A DNA stretch of 64,000 nucleotides from Rhodopseudomonas palustris (GTDB lineage Bacteria; Pseudomonadota; Alphaproteobacteria; Rhizobiales; Xanthobacteraceae). The translations under genes and the position numbers were made by a program. The notes under the pieces are model-generated. The model made no database searches, was not told the DNA's origin, and saw nothing but the letters and a program-made list of their open reading frames with translations. Shown here in pieces: positions 27,542-36,705 of the stretch. Position 1 is the stretch's first letter. Each line of letters opens with the position of its first letter. The stretch is from NCBI RefSeq assembly GCF_034479375.1, contig NZ_CP140155.1:4998501-5062500 (forward strand), given 5' to 3'.

Positions 27542-29611
27542 ATGAGCGGACCATCGACCTATCAGCCGCAGAGCCCCTTCATGAAGTGGCTCGAGCAACG
27601 CCTGCCGATCGCCGGCCTGGTTCATTCCTCGTTCGTCGCCTATCCGACCCCGCGAAATCTGAACTACTGGTGGACGTTCGGCGCCATTCTCTCGATGATG
27701 CTGGCGGTGCAGATCATCACCGGCATCGTCCTGGCGATGCACTACACCCCGCATGTCGACTTCGCCTTCGACTCGGTCGAGCGAATCGTGCGCGACGTGA
27801 ACTACGGCTGGCTGCTGCGCAACACGCACGCCGCCGGCGCCTCGATGTTCTTCATCGCGGTCTACATCCACATGTTCCGCGGTCTGTATTACGGGTCGTA
27901 CAAGGCGCCGCGTGAAGTGCTCTGGATCCTCGGCGTGATCATCTATCTGCTGATGATGGCGACCGGCTTCATGGGATACGTGCTGCCGTGGGGCCAGATG
28001 AGCTTCTGGGGCGCCACCGTGATCACCAATCTGTTCTCGGCGATCCCGTTCGTCGGCGACAGCATCGTGACCTTGCTGTGGGGCGGCTATTCGGTCGGCA
28101 ATCCGACCCTCAATCGCTTCTTCTCGCTGCACTATCTGCTGCCCTTCGTGATCGCCGGCGTGGTCGTGCTGCACGTCTGGGCGCTCCACGTCACCGGTCA
28201 GAACAACCCGACCGGCGTCGAGCCGAAGACCGAGAAGGACACCGTGCCGTTCACGCCCTATGCGACGCTCAAGGACGTGTTCGGCGCGTGCTGCTTCCTG
28301 CTGTTCTTCTCCTGGTTCATCTTCTACATGCCGAACTATCTCGGCGAGGCCGACAACTACATTCCCGCCAATCCGGGCGTGACGCCGCCGCATATCGTGC
28401 CGGAATGGTACTACCTGCCGTTCTATGCGATCCTGCGTTCGATCCCCAACAAGCTGATGGGCGTCGTGGCGATGTTCGGCGCGATCATCGTGCTGCTGTT
28501 CCTGCCCTGGCTCGACAGCGCCAAGGTGCGGTCGTCGCGTTACCGGCCGCTGGCGAAGCGCTTCTTCTGGGGCTTCGTGGTGGTCTGCATCATGCTCGGC
28601 TGGCTCGGCTCGAAGCCGGCGGAAGGCGTCTACACGATCCTCGCCCGCGTCTTCACCTTTGCCTACTTCGCCTACTTCCTGATCGTGCTGCCGCTGCTGT
28701 CCAGGGTCGAGAAGACCTTGCCGCTGCCGAACTCGATCGCCGAGGACGTGTTGAACAAGGGCAAGGTGACCGGCGCGACCGCGGCGAGCCTGTTCGCCCT
28801 GGTGCTGGCGGGATCGATGATGTTCGGCGGTGTGCAGAGCGCCAAGGCTGCGGAAGGTGGCGAAAGCCCGCCGTCGCTGGAATGGAGCTTTGCCGGCCCG
28901 TTCGGCACCTACGATCGCGCCCAGTTGCAGCGCGGCTTCAAGATCTACAAGGAGGTCTGCGCGACCTGCCACTCGATGAAGTTGCTGCAGTATCGCAACC
29001 TCGCCGAGCCGGGCGGCCCAGGATTCACGTTGGAGCAGGCCAAGGCGATCGCGGCCGAAGCTTCGATCCAGGACGGTCCGAACGATGCCGGCGAGATGTT
29101 CGAACGGCCCGGCCGGCTCGCCGACACCTTCAAGTCTCCCTTCCCGAACGAGCAGGCGGCGCGTGCGTCCTTCGGCGGCGCCCTTCCGCCGGACATGTCG
29201 CTGCTGGCGAAGGCACGGTCCTATCCGCGCGGTTTCCCGCAGTTCGTGTTCGACTTCTTCACCCAGTTCCAGGAGCAGGGCCCGAACTACATCGACGCGC
29301 TGCTGCAGGGCTATCTCGATACGCCGCCGGAGGGCTTCAGCCTGCCGGATGGTTCGTACTACAACAAGTGGTATCCTGGGCACTCGATCAAGATGCCGCC
29401 GCCGATGGTCGACGGTCAGGTGACTTATGACGACGGCAGCCCCGAGACGTTGCCGCAATATTCCAAGGACGTGACGGCTTTCCTGATGTGGGCTGCCGAG
29501 CCGCATCTCGAGGCCCGCAAGCGCCTCGGTCTGCAGGTCATGATCTTCCTGATCATCCTCAGCGGTCTGTTGTACTTCACCAAACGCAAGGTCTGGTCGA
29601 ACCTGCACTGA
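27542..29611 (+). CDS. fbcH: Cytochrome b/c1 fusion precursor
   Basis: A 689-aa polyprotein, typical of Bradyrhizobium and relatives, that is cleaved after translation into cytochrome b and cytochrome c1 of the bc1 complex. Residues 1 to about 405 are cytochrome b with its membrane helices, the Qo-site PEWY (about 283-286) and heme-ligand histidines. A hydrophobic signal-like stretch ending SAKAAEG (about 440) marks the c1 start. The c1 heme site is C473-A-T-C476-H477. The c1 C-terminal membrane anchor is near 660-680 ([14 protein letters not shown]). The operon ends at a clear terminator. Confidence 0.97.
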   Translation: MSGPSTYQPQSPFMKWLEQRLPIAGLVHSSFVAYPTPRNLNYWWTFGAILSMMLAVQIITGIVLAMHYTPHVDFAFDSVERIVRDVNYGWLLRNTHAAGASMFFIAVYIHMFRGLYYGSYKAPREVLWILGVIIYLLMMATGFMGYVLPWGQMSFWGATVITNLFSAIPFVGDSIVTLLWGGYSVGNPTLNRFFSLHYLLPFVIAGVVVLHVWALHVTGQNNPTGVEPKTEKDTVPFTPYATLKDVFGACCFLLFFSWFIFYMPNYLGEADNYIPANPGVTPPHIVPEWYYLPFYAILRSIPNKLMGVVAMFGAIIVLLFLPWLDSAKVRSSRYRPLAKRFFWGFVVVCIMLGWLGSKPAEGVYTILARVFTFAYFAYFLIVLPLLSRVEKTLPLPNSIAEDVLNKGKVTGATAASLFALVLAGSMMFGGVQSAKAAEGGESPPSLEWSFAGPFGTYDRAQLQRGFKIYKEVCATCHSMKLLQYRNLAEPGGPGFTLEQAKAIAAEASIQDGPNDAGEMFERPGRLADTFKSPFPNEQAARASFGGALPPDMSLLAKARSYPRGFPQFVFDFFTQFQEQGPNYIDALLQGYLDTPPEGFSLPDGSYYNKWYPGHSIKMPPPMVDGQVTYDDGSPETLPQYSKDVTAFLMWAAEPHLEARKRLGLQVMIFLIILSGLLYFTKRKVWSNLH

Positions 29612-29650
29612 GCACGGTCGACGATGACGCAAGCGACGAACGCGTGACAG

Positions 29651-29673
29651 AAAGCCCCTTCGGGGGCTTTTTT
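29651..29673 (+). terminator. Rho-independent terminator of fbcFH
   Basis: Perfect 8-bp stem aaagcccc / ggggcttt with a TTCG tetraloop and a following T-run (ttt, then gtt), 40 bp past the fbcH stop. Confidence 0.92.
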
Positions 29674-29776
29674 GTTATGCGGAGTCCGCGATCCGCCGCC
29701 GCACCTCCGGCGATTGCATCTCTTTGTCACTGCGGACACAATGCCGGCAACGAAGTGCAACTCACGTGGAGGAAAC

Positions 29777-30451
29777 ATGGGCACGATCATCACCTTCAAG
29801 CGTCCCGACGGTCAGGATGCCAGCGGCTATCTCGCCAATGCCGCGCGCGGCAACGCGCCGGGTGTCGTCGTCATTCAGGAATGGTGGGGCCTGTCCGAAC
29901 AGATCAAGGGACTGACCGATCGTTTCGCGCTCGCCGGCTTCGATGCGCTGGCGCCGGATCTCTACAACGGCAAGGTGGTGCCCTATCACGACACGGACGC
30001 TGCGAACAAAGAGATGAGCTCGCTCGATTTCATGGATGCGACGACGCAGACCGTGCGTGGAGCTGCGACCTATCTCGCGCGCAACGGCGCCAAGGTCGGT
30101 CTCACCGGCTTCTGTCTGGGCGGCGCCGTCACGGTGATCGGCGCGTGTAAAATTCCCGAACTCAGCGCAGCAGTTGTATTCTACGGCATCCCGCCCGAAC
30201 AGGCGGCGAAGCCGTCCGAAGTCCGGGTCCCGATGCAGGGACATTTCGCCAATCGCGACGATTGGTGCACGCCGGAAGTGGTCGATGTATTCGAGAAAGG
30301 GCTGAAAGACGCCGGTAAGAGTGCGGAGTTCTTCCGCTACGACGCCGACCACGCCTTCGTCAACGAACAGCGTGCCGCGGTGCACGATCGGGAAGCCGCG
30401 GAACTCGCGTGGTCGCGCGCGGCTGCATTCTTTGGAAAGCATCTCGGCTGA
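29777..30451 (+). CDS. Dienelactone hydrolase-family protein
   Basis: A 224-aa alpha/beta hydrolase of the dienelactone hydrolase family, using a Cys nucleophile. C113 in GFCLGG, an Asp at 161 or 162 (NRDDW) and H192 (DADHAF) form the triad. E35 (QEWWG) matches the conserved Glu of the family. No catechol-degradation genes are adjacent, so the true substrate is open. The start ATG at 29777 follows TGGAGGA. The frame is open upstream but lacks a site there. Confidence 0.9.
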   Translation: MGTIITFKRPDGQDASGYLANAARGNAPGVVVIQEWWGLSEQIKGLTDRFALAGFDALAPDLYNGKVVPYHDTDAANKEMSSLDFMDATTQTVRGAATYLARNGAKVGLTGFCLGGAVTVIGACKIPELSAAVVFYGIPPEQAAKPSEVRVPMQGHFANRDDWCTPEVVDVFEKGLKDAGKSAEFFRYDADHAFVNEQRAAVHDREAAELAWSRAAAFFGKHLG

Positions 30452-30541
30452 TCGGCCGCTGCCTCTAAAATTTGAGCGTTCGTCTGAAGAGTTGGAAGAA
30501 GGGTTTGCTGCGATAAGCCTGTCACATATACGAGGACAGCA

Positions 30542-30763
30542 ATGGTTGAGAAAGTTGTAACGCCACGTCGCAACGTCATCGACCTCGCAGACTACCAGCG
30601 AGCGCAGCGACCGAGTCAGGCAACGGCGATGAGCGGCCGCTTCTGCCGCCATTGCGGCGCACCGCTGTTCGAGGGCGATTCCGAGGATGACTGCTCGAGC
30701 GCGGGCACCGCCCTGCAGCGCCCCGGCCGGCTGCGGCCGCCGCGGCGTTTTCGGGCCGACTGA
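30542..30763 (+). CDS. Small conserved-type protein with CxxC motif
   Basis: A 73-aa protein. Residues 35-51 contain C35-x2-C38 and C51 (FCRHCGAPLFEG), half of a zinc-ribbon-like knuckle. The N-terminal part (RRNVIDLADYQRAQ) is helical and charged, and the C-terminus is Arg/Pro-rich. The overall pattern is like small Rhizobiales regulators or adaptors, but I cannot assign a function. Codon use is normal for the region. It lies between the hydrolase and the convergent SDR gene. Confidence 0.6.
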   Translation: MVEKVVTPRRNVIDLADYQRAQRPSQATAMSGRFCRHCGAPLFEGDSEDDCSSAGTALQRPGRLRPPRRFRAD

Positions 30764-30825
30764 TCACAGACAATGGCGGTGGGGCGAGCGATCGCCCCAC
30801 CGCCGATATCGGGACCGGCGGTCTG

Positions 30826-31599
30826 CTATACGTGCTGGCCGCCGTTGATGTGGATCTCGGCGCCGTTCACGTAGGACGACGTCTCGGTGCACAGCACGTA
30901 GATGATCTTGGCGACTTCGTCCGGCGTGCCGAGGCGGCGCATCGGGATGTCTTCCTCGACGATCTTCTCGGTGCCGGGCGACAGGATCGATGTGTCGATC
31001 TCACCCGGCGCGATAGAATTCACCCGAACGCCGATGCGGCCGAAATCCGACGCCATCTCGCGCGTCAGCGCGGCGAGGGCCGCCTTCGAGGTCGCGTAGG
31101 CCGCTCCGGCGAACGGATGCACGCGCGAGCCTGCGATCGAGGTCACGTTGACCACCGAGCCCTTTGCGGCCTTCAGCTCCTCGATCAGCCCGCGCGCCAT
31201 CATGATCGGCGCGAAAAAATTGACGTGGAAGACGTGCTCCCAGGTGTCCATTTCGGTGTCGATCGAGCCGAGCCGACCGCCGCCGGCGGCCTTCGGCGAA
31301 ATCGCGGCGTTGTTGACCAGCGCGTGGAGCTGCCCGCCGTCGAGACGTTCGCGGATCTCGTCGATCCCGCGCAGCGTGTCGCCGCGGTCACCGAGATTGA
31401 TCTGGATGTGATCTTCCGGCCCGGCGCCCCATGGGCACTCCTCCGGGAACGGATGGCGCGAGCAGGTGAGCACCCGCCATCCGGCACTGGAAAAACGGAT
31501 CACGGTGGCGTGGCCGATGCCACGGCTGGCGCCGGTCAGAATCATGGTCCGGCGCTGCGCATTGCTGTCCGGCGCGCGCTTCGGGGGTTCGGGGCTCAT
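30826..31599 (-). CDS. Short-chain dehydrogenase/reductase
   Basis: A 257-aa SDR oxidoreductase. NAD(P)-binding TGASRGIG is near residues 20-27, NNAA follows, and the active site has Ser in NVTSIAGS and YATSK. An Asn/Arg-rich region in between fits a classical SDR. The C-terminal INGGQHV resembles the common substrate-loop end. Substrate unknown. The start ATG overlaps the pdxH stop (ATGA), so it is co-translated with pyridoxine phosphate oxidase. A vitamin B6 link is possible but only inferred from position. The frame remains open upstream through pdxH, which I treat as shadow. Confidence 0.88.
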   Translation of the reverse strand: MSPEPPKRAPDSNAQRRTMILTGASRGIGHATVIRFSSAGWRVLTCSRHPFPEECPWGAGPEDHIQINLGDRGDTLRGIDEIRERLDGGQLHALVNNAAISPKAAGGGRLGSIDTEMDTWEHVFHVNFFAPIMMARGLIEELKAAKGSVVNVTSIAGSRVHPFAGAAYATSKAALAALTREMASDFGRIGVRVNSIAPGEIDTSILSPGTEKIVEEDIPMRRLGTPDEVAKIIYVLCTETSSYVNGAEIHINGGQHV

Positions 31600-32234
31600 G
31601 GATACAGCCTTGTCTTGGTCCAGGGGTGGGCCGGGGTGTCCCGGCTGAATTCGATGCGGTCGTGCAGGCGGAACGGGCGGTCGTGCCAGAATTCGAACCG
31701 CGACGGCGTGATCCGCCATCCGCTCCAGCCGGGCGGTCGCGGAACCTCGCCGATCAGATAGCGCGCGGCGACCTTGGCGATGGCCTGCTCGAACGCGAAC
31801 CGGCTTTCCAGTGGTTGCGACTGCTTGCTGGCCCATGCGCCGATCTGCGCCTGCTTCGGCCGCGTGGCAAAATAGGCATCGGCCTCGGCTTCGGTGACAG
31901 GCGTCACCGCGCCGCGGATCCGGACCTGCCGTCGCAGCGACTTCCAGTGGAACAGCAGCGCCGCCTTGGGGGTAGCGGCGAGTTCGCGGCCCTTCTGGCT
32001 GGCGATGTGGCTGTAGAACACGAATCCGTCGGTGTCGTAGCCCTTCATCAGCACCATCCGGACGTCCGGCAGGCCGTCGGAATCGACCGTGGCGAGCGCC
32101 ATCGCGTTCGGATCGTTTGGCTCGGACCCGTTCGCCTCTGCAAACCATTCAGCAAACAACTCAAATGGATTCTCCGCCGCGGTGAAATCACCTGACGTTA
32201 ACTGACTCTGTTGTTTGGTGGAGGTATCGCTCAT
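31596..32234 (-). CDS. pdxH: Pyridoxamine 5'-phosphate oxidase
   Basis: An FMN-dependent oxidase of 212 aa making pyridoxal 5'-phosphate from PNP or PMP. Family signatures visible are [40 protein letters not shown], and the C-terminal PSRFEFW and RLHDR, ending RLYP. The start at 32234 lies close to the divergent lipoprotein gene. No strong ribosome site is visible before it. Confidence 0.95.
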   Translation of the reverse strand: MSDTSTKQQSQLTSGDFTAAENPFELFAEWFAEANGSEPNDPNAMALATVDSDGLPDVRMVLMKGYDTDGFVFYSHIASQKGRELAATPKAALLFHWKSLRRQVRIRGAVTPVTEAEADAYFATRPKQAQIGAWASKQSQPLESRFAFEQAIAKVAARYLIGEVPRPPGWSGWRITPSRFEFWHDRPFRLHDRIEFSRDTPAHPWTKTRLYP

Positions 32235-32249
32235 GCGAGGGAATCCGAC

Positions 32250-32765
32250 TTGTGCTTCACCGCGGTCCGGAACGCGCTGACGGCTCTGTATAGGCCAGAC
32301 CTATATAGGGTACGCAATTGCGTTGGCCTATCGGCGATCGCTCCCGCCGCGGCGATGATAGCGATTCTAACGGCGATTGGATTGGGCGGCTGCAGCATGG
32401 GCGGCAAGGAGGCGGCCTTTGCCCAAATGGACAGCAGTGACTTCACAGGCTCGATCCGGGCGCTGGCGCCATCTGCCGACAACGGCCCGACCGAAGCCGA
32501 CCTCGCGCTGGCGCGGATTGCGGCGTCCGACGTGTTGACCAAGGGCGACAAGGATTCCAGCCAGCCTTGGGAGAATCCAGCGACCGGGGCGCGAGGCTCG
32601 GTCACGCCGCTCGCCGCCGCCTACACGGCCGATGGCCGCTCCTGCCGCGATTTTCTCGCCAGCTACGTCAAAGACAGATCGGAAAGCTGGATGCAGGGTG
32701 CCGCCTGTCGTTCGGCACAAGGGCACTGGGAAATCCGCTCGCTGAAGCCCTGGCGACGCAGTTGA
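32250..32765 (+). CDS. Putative lipoprotein, RT0821/Lpp0805-like surface protein
   Basis: A 171-aa protein with a lipobox (LGGC, then SMGG) after a hydrophobic stretch. The C-terminal part ([13 protein letters not shown] ... WEIRSLKPW) resembles small alphaproteobacterial surface antigens. The start is unsure. I take the TTG at 32250, which has GAGGGA 7 nt upstream and gives a positively charged N-terminus before the hydrophobic run. The ATG at 32355 has no ribosome site and gives a signal without charges. With the TTG start the two palindromes near 32289-32323 fall inside the coding region. Function unknown. Confidence 0.65.
   Translation: MCFTAVRNALTALYRPDLYRVRNCVGLSAIAPAAAMIAILTAIGLGGCSMGGKEAAFAQMDSSDFTGSIRALAPSADNGPTEADLALARIAASDVLTKGDKDSSQPWENPATGARGSVTPLAAAYTADGRSCRDFLASYVKDRSESWMQGAACRSAQGHWEIRSLKPWRRS
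32289..32323. promoter_or_regulatory. Two adjacent palindromes near the lipoprotein / pdxH divergence
   Basis: tatagg-ccaga-cctata (32289-32305, perfect 6-bp arms) is followed by acgcaattgcgt (32312-32323, a perfect 12-bp palindrome). If the lipoprotein starts at 32355 these sit in a normal promoter position. If it starts at 32250 they are coding. Confidence 0.4.
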
Positions 32766-32875
32766 CGCGTCGCCAAGACGGCCGAAAGCGGTTGCAAAAG
32801 CGACACAAACACCCCAGATGAAGCGCCAATGGGCGGTCCGCCCAGTATGTGAATTCCTTGAAGGAGACGAGACGG

Positions 32876-33859
32876 ATGCGCGACCCCTATGAGGTCCTGG
32901 GGGTGCAGCGGGACGCCAGCGCTGCGGCGATCAAGAGCGCCTATCGCAAGCTGGCCAAGAAGCATCACCCCGACGCCAACGCCAACGACCCGAAGGCCGC
33001 CGCCCGCTTCGCCGAAGTCAATTCGGCCAATGAGATCATCGGCGACGAGGCCAAGCGCAAGCAATACGACCGCGGCGAGATCGACGCCGAGGGCAAGCCG
33101 CGCTTTCAGGGCTTCCCCGGTGGCGGTGGCGCGCGAGGCGGACGTGCGGGTGGTCCCGGCGGCGGCTTCGAGCAGTACAATTTTCGCGGCGGCAGCGGCG
33201 GCTTCGCGGGCGGCGCCGGCAGCAGCGGCGGTTTCGAGGACATCCTGAACTCGATGTTCGGCGGCGCGGCCGGCATGCGCGGCGGTCCGCGCGGCGGCGC
33301 TCAGGGCTTCGATTTCGATAGCGGCGGTTTTGCCCCCGACCTCGATCAGAGTGTCGCGATGACGGTGACGCTCGAAGAGGCGGCCAAGGGCACCGAGAAG
33401 CGCGTCCGGCTGCCGACCGGCAAGGAGCTCAACGTCAAGATTCCGGCCGGCGTCGGCTCCGGCCAGCAGATCCGGCTGAAAGGTCAGGGTGAGAGCGCGC
33501 CCGGCCACCGTCCCGGCGATCTGCTGATCACCGTCAACTACGCCGCGCATCCGTATTTCAAGGTCGACGGAAGCGATCTGCGGCTCGAATTGCCGATCAC
33601 GCTGTACGAGGCGGTGCTCGGCGCCAAGGTTCGGGTTCCGACGCTGACCGGCGCGATCGAACTGTCGATCCCGAAGAACACGTCGAGCGGGCGGACCTTC
33701 CGGCTCAAGGGCAAGGGCCTGCCGAAGAGCGGCGCCGCGGGCGATCTGTTCGTCACCACGCGGATCGTGCTGCCGGACGGCCATGATGCCGAGCTGGAAG
33801 CGCTGATGCAGAAGTGGCGCGACGGCCACCCCTATCATCCGCGCAGCGATCTCGGCTGA
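32876..33859 (+). CDS. DnaJ-class co-chaperone (CbpA-like, no zinc finger)
   Basis: A 327-aa J-domain protein. The J domain is residues 1-68 with the HPD motif at 31-33, which stimulates DnaK ATPase. A Gly-rich linker (about 80-150) follows, then two C-terminal beta-sandwich substrate domains. The four CxxCxGxG zinc motifs of true DnaJ are absent, so it is a class B/CbpA-type protein. The start ATG at 32876 follows AAGGAG. It stands alone between the lipoprotein and a convergent hydrolase gene. Confidence 0.93.
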   Translation: MRDPYEVLGVQRDASAAAIKSAYRKLAKKHHPDANANDPKAAARFAEVNSANEIIGDEAKRKQYDRGEIDAEGKPRFQGFPGGGGARGGRAGGPGGGFEQYNFRGGSGGFAGGAGSSGGFEDILNSMFGGAAGMRGGPRGGAQGFDFDSGGFAPDLDQSVAMTVTLEEAAKGTEKRVRLPTGKELNVKIPAGVGSGQQIRLKGQGESAPGHRPGDLLITVNYAAHPYFKVDGSDLRLELPITLYEAVLGAKVRVPTLTGAIELSIPKNTSSGRTFRLKGKGLPKSGAAGDLFVTTRIVLPDGHDAELEALMQKWRDGHPYHPRSDLG

Positions 33860-33935
33860 CGTCGGCAGGTGATGTGGCGTAGCGGACAGAGCGCCGCTGC
33901 GCCGCGCCGTCGCCTCAAGGCGCGGTGCCGCTCGA

Positions 33936-34757
33936 TCAGGCCGCCACCTCCGCCACGAACTGATCCAGCAGCGCGTTGAAACGCTCGGCCTGTTCCCACT
34001 GCGGCAGATGGCCCGCGTCGTCGATCACCTGCACGCTGCCGCGCCACAAGGTCGGCATCGTCAGCGTGTCGAAATACGCGCCATTGACGAGCTGTTCCTC
34101 CGCACCATGCAGCACGGCGAGCGGCTGCTTCAGGTTTGCGGCGACCGCCACTTCGTCGCGAAAGCCGCCTGGTCGGATGCTGGTGGCGAGCTGCCCGCGG
34201 GCGCGGCCGTCGGTACGCAGCACATCGGCGACCATTTCGGCCGGCAGATCGGTGACGCCCGGCCGGAAGGCGGCGGCCACATAGGCGCGCGCCTGCTCCT
34301 CGTTCAGGTCGGGCTGAAAAGTGTAGGCCATCGCCGGCGTCGGCAGGAACGCCTGGTCCATCGCCGGCGGAAAACTGATCGGCGGGGTGCCGAAGATCGC
34401 GAAGCCGCGCGCCTGCGCAAGCTCGGGCGCTGCCTCCAGAAGGATGTGCCCGCCCAGGCTCCAGCCGACGAAAACGGCATCCGCGGCGTCGAGCCTGGCG
34501 ACGATCTCGTGCAGCACGGCGGCGTAGCCGGGCAGGTTGTAGGTGCCGGCCGGATCAGCCGCATCGTCCGAATCGCCGTGGCCGGGGAGGTCGGGGACGA
34601 GGATCCGGTACTTGTCGCCGAGGGCGCTCTCGATCTGCGGCGTGAAAGCCCTCGACGAGGCCGAATTGCCGTGAAGGATCACGATGGTCGGTCCGCTGCC
34701 CGCGGAGTGGCGGCAGGCAATCCGCCCGGAGGTGGTGTCGATCGTCTGAATTTGCAT
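33936..34757 (-). CDS. Alpha/beta hydrolase
   Basis: A 273-aa serine hydrolase of the alpha/beta fold. It has oxyanion HGNSASS, nucleophile elbow GWSLGG and the catalytic His in DDAGHLPQWE. The acid is probably the Asp before the LHGAEEQLV segment or nearby. It resembles lactonase/esterase members, and the substrate is unknown. I choose the ATG at 34757, preceded by GAAGGGG. The 44 upstream codons do not fit the fold. Confidence 0.88.
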   Translation of the reverse strand: MQIQTIDTTSGRIACRHSAGSGPTIVILHGNSASSRAFTPQIESALGDKYRILVPDLPGHGDSDDAADPAGTYNLPGYAAVLHEIVARLDAADAVFVGWSLGGHILLEAAPELAQARGFAIFGTPPISFPPAMDQAFLPTPAMAYTFQPDLNEEQARAYVAAAFRPGVTDLPAEMVADVLRTDGRARGQLATSIRPGGFRDEVAVAANLKQPLAVLHGAEEQLVNGAYFDTLTMPTLWRGSVQVIDDAGHLPQWEQAERFNALLDQFVAEVAA

Positions 34758-35053
34758 GGTATCCCCTTCGCATTTGCGGGGGAATACAATCCGAAAGTCT
34801 CGTTTTGGGGAAGGCCCTGAGCGGCCGGCGTAAGCGGCGCCCCGAACGGGTGCGGCCTCGGCGCGGGGGATCAGCGCGACCCCGGCCAAGGCCGCAGTGC
34901 GCCGATCGGCGGATCAGACGCGAGCCCACCGTCATGGATTCGTCGGACGATAGTGAGGCGGCGCGATGGTGGAAACGGCGAATATCGATGTCGAAATTGG
35001 GACTGTGGCGATTTCCGAGTCAATAGCGGCCGCCGGCTCGTACTCATCACCAA

Positions 35054-35827
35054 CTAACCGCCGCTGCTTTCGGTCTGCGCATAGACCTGCTTCGCCACCA
35101 GGCTCAGTCGCTCCTTGTCGGTCGGACCCGACAGCACGTAGCCCACGCCGCGGTCGGCCCAGAACATCGCGCCTTCGCGACGATCGCTGGCGTAGCGCAT
35201 CTGCGTCGTGTCGGTGTCGGCGCGGGAGGTGTAGAGCGTGAAGCGCTCGCCGCTGGCGCTCTCGTACATCAGGAAAGCCGCCGGCGCGTCGGGCCCGGGC
35301 AGCAACCGCCCGCCCACCAGCTTCAACCCGCTGCCTTCGAGCTCCGGCGCCTTGACCGGATAGCCGACCCGCTTCGACAGCCATTGCTGCAGATGCGCGC
35401 GTTCGGAGCCCTCCACCTCGACGGGGTGGCGAACCTCGACGACGTAGAGCCGGTGCGCATCCAGCGCATCGACGGTGAAGCTGCGGAAGGCGTTCGGCGT
35501 CGCCGCCGCGCCATGAGCGAACCAGCCCGCGCCGCCGCCGGCGATGAACGCCACCAGCGTCGCCGCGATGGCGCCGGCGATCCAGCGTCGCGGTGGGGTC
35601 GCGCTCAGCCGATCGAGCTGCAGCCGCGGCGGCACCGGCTCGTCGAGCACCCGGTCGTAGCGGGTGTGCAGCGCCTCGGCCATCGCGCGCCATGACGCGA
35701 CGCGTTCGGCATCGGCCGGATGCGACGCCAGCCAGGCTTCGACGTCGGCACGCCGCTCGGCCGGCAGTTCGCCGTCGACATAGGCGTGCAGTTCGTCTTC
35801 GGTGACGGGAATTCGGGGGTCAGTCAT
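35054..35827 (-). CDS. Anti-sigma factor (membrane-anchored)
   Basis: A 257-aa predicted anti-sigma factor. The cytoplasmic N-terminus (VTEDELHAYVDGELPAERRADVEAWLA) is the zinc-less anti-sigma domain found beside ECF genes in Rhizobiales. One membrane helix (about 81-103) is followed by a periplasmic sensor part. It probably binds the sigma factor encoded at 36014-36502. A palindromic repeat (35883-35965) separates the pair, which may tune relative expression. The signal sensed is unknown. Confidence 0.87.
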   Translation of the reverse strand: MTDPRIPVTEDELHAYVDGELPAERRADVEAWLASHPADAERVASWRAMAEALHTRYDRVLDEPVPPRLQLDRLSATPPRRWIAGAIAATLVAFIAGGGAGWFAHGAAATPNAFRSFTVDALDAHRLYVVEVRHPVEVEGSERAHLQQWLSKRVGYPVKAPELEGSGLKLVGGRLLPGPDAPAAFLMYESASGERFTLYTSRADTDTTQMRYASDRREGAMFWADRGVGYVLSGPTDKERLSLVAKQVYAQTESSGG

Positions 35828-35882
35828 GGCTGTGATTTTTCAGTGTTACGTATTCGTTGCGTCGAGCCATCAGGCCCAGTCT

Positions 35883-35965
35883 CGTCATTGCGAGCGAAGC
35901 GAAGCAATCCAGCTCAGTGCACGGAGCCTCTGGATTGCTTCGTCGCTTCGCTCCTCGCAATGACG
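35883..35965. repeat. Palindromic repeat, family B
   Basis: cgtcattgcgagcgaagcgaagcaatccag and its near-complement in inverted order. It lies in the 186-bp gap between the ECF sigma gene and its anti-sigma gene on the same strand. Confidence 0.88.
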
Positions 35966-36013
35966 GCGTCGCGGCACGGCGTCGAGGTGCCACTTTGCGT
36001 GTCGGACAGATCA

Positions 36014-36502
36014 TCATTTCACCCGCCTCAGCATCGGCTTCTCGCCATCCAGGCTGGCGCGGACATGGGCGCGGGCGCGGGCGAGACGGGACATCACGGT
36101 GCCGATCGGCACGCCCTGAATGTCCGCGACCTCGCGGTAGCTCAGCCCCTCCAGCGCCACCAGCAGCAGCGCCGCCCGCTGTTCCTCGACCAGCGTCGCC
36201 AGCGCACGGGCGATATCGCCGCCCTCGGCCTCGGTGCCGCTGGCGTCGGCGCCGGTATCGGTCAACGGCATCAAGGTCGGTCGACGCGCCAGCGCGCGGC
36301 GGCGGTTGCGGTTGAGGTTGGTCAGAATGGTGTAGAGCCAGCTCCGCAGATCGCCGCCGAGAAACAGTTTTTCCGAGCGCAGCGCTCGCACCAGCGTGTC
36401 CTGCACCAGGTCGTCGGCGATGTCCGTGTCGCGCGCCAGCGCGCGGGCGTATCGCCGCAACGCCGGAATCATCGCCTCGACGCCGTCCCGAAACTCGTTC
36501 AT
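36014..36502 (-). CDS. ECF-type RNA polymerase sigma factor
   Basis: A 162-aa sigma-70 family factor of the ECF type. It has region 2 (ARDTDIADDLVQDTLVRAL, LRSWLYTILTNLNRNRRR) and region 4 (LLLVALEGLSYREVADIQGVPIGTVMSRLARAR), joined by a short linker. The start ATG at 36502 is the best fit. The upstream codons (Arg/Gly-rich) do not match. It is transcribed ahead of its likely anti-sigma gene. Its target promoter sequence cannot be read from the window with confidence. Confidence 0.92.
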   Translation of the reverse strand: MNEFRDGVEAMIPALRRYARALARDTDIADDLVQDTLVRALRSEKLFLGGDLRSWLYTILTNLNRNRRRALARRPTLMPLTDTGADASGTEAEGGDIARALATLVEEQRAALLLVALEGLSYREVADIQGVPIGTVMSRLARARAHVRASLDGEKPMLRRVK

Positions 36503-36705
36503 CGCTCCGATTGCCCCGCGCCGGCTTCCTGCGCAACCGCGTCTCGGCAATAATCGCGGCGCCAGGAGTCAGAACACCGGCGAACGGCGCCTATTCCACG
36601 CGCCGAGACTGCCTGAACCGGCCGAATTTGCGGCGAACAGGGGGGCTGTACCAAGCCCGGCCGCTGGTGTACCTCCAGAGCCCGATCAAGGCGATAGGAT
36701 ACGAA

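Noticed and set aside
27191..29632. 813-codon minus-strand open frame antisense to fbcF and fbcH
   Set aside because: The opposite strand encodes well-known respiratory proteins with intact cofactor motifs. The antisense product is His/Arg/Glu-rich nonsense.
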